Shown here in pieces: positions 58,504 through 64,000 of a stretch of 64,000 nt of DNA. The stretch is from contig JADCRZ010000036.1 in NCBI GenBank assembly GCA_015069695.1, positions 1 to 64,000 of the forward strand, written 5' to 3'. Made by a program: the position numbers and the translations under genes. This stretch comes from Williamsia sp. (lineage in GTDB: Bacteria; Bacteroidota; Bacteroidia; Chitinophagales; Chitinophagaceae). Below the pieces are notes generated by a model. The model was not told the DNA's origin, ran no database searches, and saw only the letters and a program-made list of their open reading frames with translations. Positions within the stretch are counted from its first letter, which is position 1; each line of letters begins with the position of its first letter.

Positions 58504-59508
58504 ATGGATGTACAACAACGCATTGATCTGCTCGTTCAGTTGGGGAATTACATATTGTCAGACGAGAGCAGCTGGAAGCAGGCCAAGCAAAAAGCAGCGC
58601 AGGCAAACAATTGGTTCACCCAGGAATTTATAGAACGGGCAACCAGCATCATAGCACAGCAGTTTTTACAAAGAGGAAAGCTGGAAGAATTTGCAGCGGA
58701 ATATAGATTAGAGGCAACCAATCCGCTTTCAAAAACGGTCGGACTGGTAATGGCAGGCAACATACCGCTGGTAGGTTTTCACGATTGGCTTTGCCTATTT
58801 CTGGCAGGCCACCGGGCTTTGATCAAAGCCTCCTCCAAAGATGAAGTGTTGATAAAACACCTCACCGGGCAGCTTGCACAGTGGAACCCCGCTGCCGGCA
58901 GCCAGTCCCTTTTTGCCGATATGCTCAAAGCCTGCGATGCTTATATCGCAACAGGCAGCAACAATACATCCCGTTATTTTGAGTACTACTTTGGAAAGTA
59001 CCCCCATATCATCCGCAGGAACCGGACATCCGTTGCCGTCCTCACCGGCCACGAATCAAGTGCCGAGCTGGAGAACCTGGCTGATGACGTGCATCTTTAT
59101 TTTGGACTGGGATGCAGGAATGTAACCAAGCTCTATGTTCCGCCCGGTTATGATTTTGTGCCCCTCCTGGATGCCTTCAACAAATGGGCGCACCTCATCA
59201 ACCATCACAAATACAAAAACAACTACGACTACCAGCTTGCTATTTACATGCTTAACAACCAGTACTATATGACCAACGGGTCGGTGCTGCTGGTAGAAGA
59301 TAGCAAACTGTTCTCACCCATTAGCCAGGTCAACTATGCGTTTTACGAAAATGAGGAAGAGCCCATGCGAACCCTGCAGCAAAACAGCGAAGTACAGTGC
59401 ATTGTAGGCAATGGCACAGTTCCTTTCGGGCAGGCCCAGGTACCCACACTTACAGATTATGCAGATGGAGTAGATACCATGCAGTTTGCGCTGGATTTAA
59501 ACCGGTAA
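58504..59508 (+). CDS. LuxC-like acyl-CoA reductase family protein
   Basis: 334 residues, shorter than LuxC of bioluminescent bacteria (about 480) but with the same aldehyde-dehydrogenase-like core: LVMAGNIPLVGFHDWLCLFL, ATGSNNTSRYFEYYF, and a candidate nucleophile Cys204 in DVHLYFGLGCRNVTKLYVP. Reduces an acyl-CoA or acyl thioester to aldehyde in the family; the actual substrate in Bacteroidota is not known. TACTTTTG at 58492-58499, just before the ATG, is a likely -7 element. The neighbouring ferredoxin gene may share a regulatory region. Confidence 0.87.
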   Translation: MDVQQRIDLLVQLGNYILSDESSWKQAKQKAAQANNWFTQEFIERATSIIAQQFLQRGKLEEFAAEYRLEATNPLSKTVGLVMAGNIPLVGFHDWLCLFLAGHRALIKASSKDEVLIKHLTGQLAQWNPAAGSQSLFADMLKACDAYIATGSNNTSRYFEYYFGKYPHIIRRNRTSVAVLTGHESSAELENLADDVHLYFGLGCRNVTKLYVPPGYDFVPLLDAFNKWAHLINHHKYKNNYDYQLAIYMLNNQYYMTNGSVLLVEDSKLFSPISQVNYAFYENEEEPMRTLQQNSEVQCIVGNGTVPFGQAQVPTLTDYADGVDTMQFALDLNR

Positions 59509-59893
59509 TAGGAAGATGGGTTTTGTGGGGTGTTCTCTATATAGAACCAACCAAGTGCGGGATACAGGTATCTATGTAAGATGTCAAAATGCACTTCTTT
59601 TTATCGCGGGCTGTCAACCTAACCTGACAAACTGAAGGGCCTTTTTTGTAATTTTAGAAGAAACTGCCTTCTATTTTACTGGATCAGGGGCTTTATCTCC
59701 ATTTTTAGTAGATAAAAACCTACCGGAACAGGCAGAACTTTGCTAACTTTAAACTAAGTACGAAAACTTTAGTAAAACAATTGTTAAACCCCTTTTTGGC
59801 GAAATGGAGCAGAGATGCGCAACGTTTACATTTGTAACAGGGGCATATAATTTGAAGAAGTAAATCATCAGTTCATCCAAATACTATTTAATT
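59509..59893. other. 385-nt intergenic region upstream of htrA
   Basis: No coding signal on either strand. Contains a near-palindrome at 59759-59774 (TACGAAAACTTTAGTA) of the TAC-N10-GTA layout seen in BlaI/MecI-type operators, a -7-like TACATTTG at 59827-59834 and another TAACTTTA at 59744-59751. No riboswitch recognised. Confidence 0.5.
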
Positions 59894-61405
59894 ATGAAAT
59901 TCAGACAAGTGGCCGCTGTTGTGTTGATCAGCGCATCTACCGCTGTAGGCAGTGTATGGACCTACAACCGGATCGCTGAAAAAAGCACCTATCAGTACCA
60001 GGCCAGTAATCCCAGAACTCCGATCAACTATGCAGGGTTTGTGAATGGGGGTACTGGTGCACCGGCGGGCACACCGGTCGATTTTACAGAAGCCGCTGCT
60101 GCCAGTGTACCGGCAACCGTGCATATCAAAACCAAAACAAACGCAAAACCAAGCAACAATCTTCCCAGCCGGAGAAGCCCGTTCTCCGATTTATTCGGCG
60201 ATTGGGATGATCTGTTTGGTGGGGATGGACTCCGTTCAAGGCCGCAGCAGGCATCTGGTTCAGGAGCCATTATCAGTGAAGACGGTTATATTGTAACCAA
60301 TAACCACGTGATCGAAGGAGCTGATAACATCACCGTTACACTGAGCAACAGAAAATCTTTCCAGGCAAAACTTGTAGGTACCGACCCCAGCAGCGACCTG
60401 GCCGTTATTAAAATTGACGCAAAAGGCCTTCCCTTTATGCTTTACGGCAATTCAGATGAAGTAAAGATCGGACAGTGGGTGCTGGCTATCGGTTATCCGT
60501 TGAACCTGGAAACTACTGTAACTGCCGGTATAGTAAGTGCCAAATCAAGAACCCTGGACATCAACCGCCGCAACAATACAAAAGTTTCTCCTGTTGAGTC
60601 GTTCATCCAGACAGATGCTGCTGTGAACCCCGGTAACAGCGGTGGGCCCCTGGTAAGCACTGATGGCAAGCTGATTGGTATCAACTCAGCCATAGCTTCT
60701 CCTACGGGTTCTTATGCAGGTTATTCATTCACCATTCCGGTTAACATTGTACAGAAAGTAATGGCCGACCTGGTAAAGTTTGGTACTGTTCAAAGGGCTT
60801 ATCTGGGAATTGAATACGCACCCGAAAGTGTAACAGAAGACCAGAAGAAAGAACAGGGCATTAAAGATGGCGAAGGTGTATATGTAATGCGTGTTCAACA
60901 GGAAGGAGCAGCTTTAGCAGCTGGTATCCAGAAAGGTGATTTCATTACCAAAGTAAACGGCGTACCGGTTTACTCCGGTGCTGATATGGTAGGCCAGATA
61001 GCTACTTACCGTCCTGGCGACAAAATTACCATCACCTACAACAGGGAAGGCAAGGAACATACAACAAACCTGACCTTCCGCAACAGTGCAGGTACTACTG
61101 AGATCGTAAAAACTTCTGTCCTGGATAAACTGGGTGCTAATCTCGAAACCGTTTCAAAAAAGAGCGCCACAGAAATGGGTATCAAAGGTGGTGTGGTGGT
61201 AAAATCATTTACCGAAACCAGTCCTTTCAGCAAAACCAGAATGGAAGAAGGTTATGTGATCACAAGAGTGAACGACAAGGAAGTGCTGACGCTGGAAGCT
61301 TTCAGGAATGAAATTGAAAAATCAAGCGGAAACGTAAAACTGGATGGTGTATACCCCGGTTTCAACGGAACATTTTCTTACCCGCTGCGCTTGAATACAG
61401 AATAG
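59894..61405 (+). CDS. HtrA/Deg-type periplasmic serine protease
   Basis: 503 residues. An N-terminal signal or anchor (about 5-22) is followed by a flexible linker with a FGDWDDLFGG patch, the trypsin-like domain with His138 (VTNNHVIEG), Asp168 (PSSDLAVIKI) and Ser249 (AVNPGNSGGPLV), and two PDZ domains (about 290-385 with AYLGIEYAPES, and 400-495). Degrades misfolded envelope proteins in the family. Long leader and operator-like site upstream suggest regulated expression. A strong bidirectional terminator follows. Confidence 0.95.
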   Translation: MKFRQVAAVVLISASTAVGSVWTYNRIAEKSTYQYQASNPRTPINYAGFVNGGTGAPAGTPVDFTEAAAASVPATVHIKTKTNAKPSNNLPSRRSPFSDLFGDWDDLFGGDGLRSRPQQASGSGAIISEDGYIVTNNHVIEGADNITVTLSNRKSFQAKLVGTDPSSDLAVIKIDAKGLPFMLYGNSDEVKIGQWVLAIGYPLNLETTVTAGIVSAKSRTLDINRRNNTKVSPVESFIQTDAAVNPGNSGGPLVSTDGKLIGINSAIASPTGSYAGYSFTIPVNIVQKVMADLVKFGTVQRAYLGIEYAPESVTEDQKKEQGIKDGEGVYVMRVQQEGAALAAGIQKGDFITKVNGVPVYSGADMVGQIATYRPGDKITITYNREGKEHTTNLTFRNSAGTTEIVKTSVLDKLGANLETVSKKSATEMGIKGGVVVKSFTETSPFSKTRMEEGYVITRVNDKEVLTLEAFRNEIEKSSGNVKLDGVYPGFNGTFSYPLRLNTE

Positions 61406-61424
61406 TTAATCGTAAATAGATTTG

Positions 61425-61460
61425 ATAAAAAAGGCCGGAACCAGGTTCCGGCCTTTTTTA
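61425..61460. terminator. Bidirectional terminator between htrA and GH13 genes
   Basis: GGCCGGAA (61433-61440) and TTCCGGCC (61446-61453) pair around CCAGG, flanked by A6 and T6, so it can terminate both converging genes. Confidence 0.93.
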
Positions 61461-61491
61461 TTGTTGCTCAGCAGATGTAACGTCTTCCTCT

Positions 61492-62790
61492 CTAAACCGC
61501 AGGTACCAGTGAAGTATCTTTTGCATACACCAGGTACTCCCAGGGTCGCAGCGCAAAATACTTTTTCCCGGTAAAATTGCTTTCATTCTCGCTGATGATA
61601 TTCACAAAAGAACCCGTAAGCCGCTCATCTCCAATTTCAAAAAACGGCCGCTCTTCACCGGAAAGATTCAGTACGATTAATACTTCATCCCCTTCCGATT
61701 CACGCAAATAAGCAAACACAAACTGATCAGCCGCTGTTTTCAGGCGAACCGTTTTACTGCGCTCACCCGCCTGCAGGGCCTTGTTTGTTTTGCGCAGCGA
61801 AAGCAATCTTTTGTAGAAGTCATGCAGCGCGTAAGTACCGGTCCATTCTATCGGATCTTTTTCAAAAAACCGGAGCCGTTTTGTATTGGGTAATTCCTGG
61901 CCACTATAAATCAGGGGAATGCCGTTCCAGGTGCAGCACAATACAGCAAATGCTTCTGCAGCCTTGCCCATCCGCTCGTACTCGCTGCCGCTGTGCGAGT
62001 TCTCATCGTGGTTGGTGGTGAACAGGAGATGAAAAGCGTTGGGAGGAAATCCATTGCTGTAAAAATTCAGCACTTCATCCAGTCCGCCGATATTGGTTTC
62101 ACCCCTCCAGAAAGCTTCCATCTTATGCAGGAAATTCCAGGAATAAGTAGCATCAAACACGTCGTGGTAGCTGACCTCTTCACATTCAGCCAGCCAGAAC
62201 AACTTTTTTACTTTGTCGAGTTCCTGCCGGGCAGTCCGCCAGAAATCAAGCGGAACCAGCATGGCCATATCGCACCGGAAGCCATCAATATCACATTCTG
62301 TGATCCAGAAGCGCATGGCTTCTATCATAGCCTGGCGAACAGCGGGATTATCATAGTTCAGGTCTATCACATCTTCCCACCCATTCGGATCATAAAAATT
62401 GCCTTCCCAGTTTTTTTTGTAATAATCAGGATGCTCCCGGGTCCACCAATGATCCCAGCCGGTGTGATTGGCTACCCAATCTATCAGGACTTTAAACCCC
62501 AGGTTATGTGCTGTTTGAACCAGTTGTTTAAAATCATCCATGCTTCCATACTCGGGATTTGTGCTGGTATAGTCGGAACAGGCATAATAGCTGCCCAGCA
62601 CACCCAGGCGCTTTTCTTTGCTGATGGGTGTAACGGGCATAAACCAAAGCACTTCTATGCCCATGTCCCGCAGACGGGGAAGCTCCCGCTCAAATGCCTG
62701 AAAGCTGCCCTCCTGCGTGTACTGACGCAGGTTCACTTCGTAAATATTTGTATTGTAGCTCCATTCTACCGGTCTGTTTTCATTGCTCAT
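61492..62790 (-). CDS. Cytoplasmic GH13 alpha-amylase-family enzyme
   Basis: 432 residues, no signal peptide. Catalytic residues of the GH13 barrel are Asp174 (DGFRCDMAM), Glu202 (LFWLAECEE) and Asp262 (FTTNHDENSHSG); the conserved first region is DWVANHTGWD. A C-terminal beta-sandwich (about 345-432) ends PWEYLVYAKD. Substrate probably intracellular glucans such as glycogen or maltodextrin; exact specificity unclear. Divergent from ispH with 162 nt between starts. Confidence 0.93.
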   Translation of the reverse strand: MSNENRPVEWSYNTNIYEVNLRQYTQEGSFQAFERELPRLRDMGIEVLWFMPVTPISKEKRLGVLGSYYACSDYTSTNPEYGSMDDFKQLVQTAHNLGFKVLIDWVANHTGWDHWWTREHPDYYKKNWEGNFYDPNGWEDVIDLNYDNPAVRQAMIEAMRFWITECDIDGFRCDMAMLVPLDFWRTARQELDKVKKLFWLAECEEVSYHDVFDATYSWNFLHKMEAFWRGETNIGGLDEVLNFYSNGFPPNAFHLLFTTNHDENSHSGSEYERMGKAAEAFAVLCCTWNGIPLIYSGQELPNTKRLRFFEKDPIEWTGTYALHDFYKRLLSLRKTNKALQAGERSKTVRLKTAADQFVFAYLRESEGDEVLIVLNLSGEERPFFEIGDERLTGSFVNIISENESNFTGKKYFALRPWEYLVYAKDTSLVPAV

Positions 62791-62952
62791 ATATGATTGT
62801 AATAATTTCTATTGTATGTTGAGTAATTGCTTTCGCCAATGTTTGCAGGCGGGCTACCCCAAATGGGTTCGCTGTTGTACCTTTGCAATTTACTGACCAC
62901 TATCAAGAACTTACCGGGAAATAAAAATATTGCAGGAAAGACATCGATCTAT

Positions 62953-64000
62953 ATGAAAACATTTAATGTTCCCTCTACCTACCGAAGCCCGCTTCTCTCC
63001 GCCATTAAGAGCAAACGCAAACAACAGGACAAATTAAAAAAAGATTTTAGTCCCAGCCTGATCGATCTGGGCCCCCTGCAGATTTACCTGGCCCGCCATT
63101 TCGGTTTTTGCTACGGCGTAGAAAATGCCATTGAAATTTCTTTCCGCACCATCGAGGAAAACCCTGGTAAACGCATTTTTTTGTTGAGCGAGATGATTCA
63201 CAACCCACAGGTAAATGCAGACCTGCAAAAAAGAGGACTCTGTTTTTTGCAGGACACGTATGGCCATGAGCTGATCCCCTTCTCTGAATTAGGGCCTGAT
63301 GACATCGTGATCATACCTGCATTCGGAACCACCCTGGAAATTGAAAAAAAACTGGCTGCCATTGGTATTCAAACAGAAAGGTACAACACGACCTGCCCCT
63401 TTGTGGAAAAGGTTTGGAATCGTTCGGCCCAGATCGCTGCCAACAATTACACGATCGTTATTCATGGAAAGCCCAAACACGAAGAAACCCGGGCTACCTT
63501 TTCGCACGCAGCTGACCGGACCCCTTCCGTAGTGGTAAAGGATATGAAAGAAGCTGAGATCCTTGCTAAATACATTACGGGAGAGTACGCACCGGAGCTT
63601 TTCTATGAAGCCTTTAAAGGACAATACAGCGAAGGATTTGATGTGCGCAAAGACCTGCAGCGCATCGGTGTCGTAAACCAAACCACCATGCTGGCAAGCG
63701 ATACACAGGCCATTGCAGATTTCCTGAAACAAACCATGATAGCCCATTACGGCTTAACCGATGCTACAGTAGCCGATCATTTTGCCGATACAAGAGATAC
63801 ACTCTGCTACGCCACCAACGACAACCAAACTGCCGTCAGCGCCATGCTGGAAACCCCTGCTGACCTGGCCATTGTTGTAGGCGGTTATAATTCATCCAAT
63901 ACCTCTCACTTGGTTGAGCTCTGCGAAGAAAAACTCCCTACTTATTATATCAGCTCAGCCGACAAAATCCTCAATCCCAAAGAAATCCTCCATTATAATT
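62953..64000 (+). CDS. ispH: 4-hydroxy-3-methylbut-2-enyl diphosphate reductase, cut by window edge
   Basis: Last enzyme of the MEP isoprenoid pathway, a 4Fe-4S protein. 349 codons visible, frame open at the edge. It starts MKTFNVPSTYRSPLLSAIKS with an N-terminal extension of about 40 residues before the family core, the long type also found in cyanobacteria and plants. Cluster cysteines: Cys53 (RHFGFCYGVENAI), Cys148 (NTTCPFVEKVWNRS) and Cys285 (DTRDTLCYATNDNQ). A -7-like TACCTTTG lies at 62878-62885. Confidence 0.96.
   Translation, partial: MKTFNVPSTYRSPLLSAIKSKRKQQDKLKKDFSPSLIDLGPLQIYLARHFGFCYGVENAIEISFRTIEENPGKRIFLLSEMIHNPQVNADLQKRGLCFLQDTYGHELIPFSELGPDDIVIIPAFGTTLEIEKKLAAIGIQTERYNTTCPFVEKVWNRSAQIAANNYTIVIHGKPKHEETRATFSHAADRTPSVVVKDMKEAEILAKYITGEYAPELFYEAFKGQYSEGFDVRKDLQRIGVVNQTTMLASDTQAIADFLKQTMIAHYGLTDATVADHFADTRDTLCYATNDNQTAVSAMLETPADLAIVVGGYNSSNTSHLVELCEEKLPTYYISSADKILNPKEILHYN

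Noticed and set aside
62842-62885. Full promoter for ispH
   Set aside because: The -7 box TACCTTTG is good, but the nearest TTTG is 32 nt upstream, outside the 19-21 nt spacing, so only the -7 box is mentioned.

Overview
The window is a chromosomal segment of a Bacteroidota bacterium, most likely of the Chitinophagaceae. The evidence is gene content (type IX secretion plug protein, SusD-free TonB receptor with carboxypeptidase-like N-domain, DUF4954, head GIN domain protein, LuxC-type acyl-CoA reductase beside a dicluster ferredoxin), the near absence of Shine-Dalgarno sequences, and promoters of the Bacteroidota type (TTTG, about 20 nt, TAnnTTTG). Assignment below phylum is inference. No prophage, CRISPR array or rRNA was seen; one IS5-family element is the only clear mobile element.

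Layout. 1-6865 (minus) is a branched-chain amino acid operon, leuA-leuC-leuD-leuB-ilvE-ilvD, with ilvD running off the left edge; a possible Ile/Leu/Val-rich leader peptide precedes leuA. 7071-13150 (plus) holds an unrecognised helical protein and rpoC, which stands without rpoB. 13311-21056 (plus) carries an OmpH-like protein, an amino acid permease, heptose-7-phosphate kinase, isoaspartyl peptidase, RNase Z, an MFS transporter and a lactate-oxidase-like flavoenzyme. 21148-25712 (minus) has a 13-unit TPR protein and a LolC/E-like permease. 25821-28109 (plus) has the T9SS plug protein, SRP RNA and a small transaldolase. 28127-31035 (minus) has a small exported protein and an S9 peptidase. 31100-35680 (plus) is a partial his operon, hisGDCB, with a His-codon leader peptide and attenuator. 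35675-38218 (minus) has a DUF2891 protein, a small GNAT and the IS5 element. 38341-47440 has a SET-domain protein (minus), then mgtE, an S9 peptidase, a response regulator, glmS and DUF4954 (plus). 47368-52926 (minus) has a secreted T9SS-like protein, a small lipoprotein, der, era, initiator tRNA and a GIN-domain protein. 53060-55654 (plus) is a TPP riboswitch plus TonB receptor. 55656-58336 (minus) has rhodanese, PASTA protein, ddl and ferredoxin. 58504-61405 (plus) has acyl-CoA reductase and HtrA; 61492-62790 (minus) a GH13 enzyme; 62953 to the right edge (plus) ispH.

The main non-coding themes are: (i) two amino acid operons with leader peptides; (ii) a family of four large palindromes bounded by GTCTGAACC-like ends, at gene 3' ends, three of which contain the stop codon of the gene they touch; (iii) promoters placed so close to start codons that nearly leaderless transcripts are predicted for mgtE and for the his leader. 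Most genes are ordinary housekeeping. The least explained items are the palindrome family, the orphan rpoC, the short SET protein and the unrecognised 513-residue protein.
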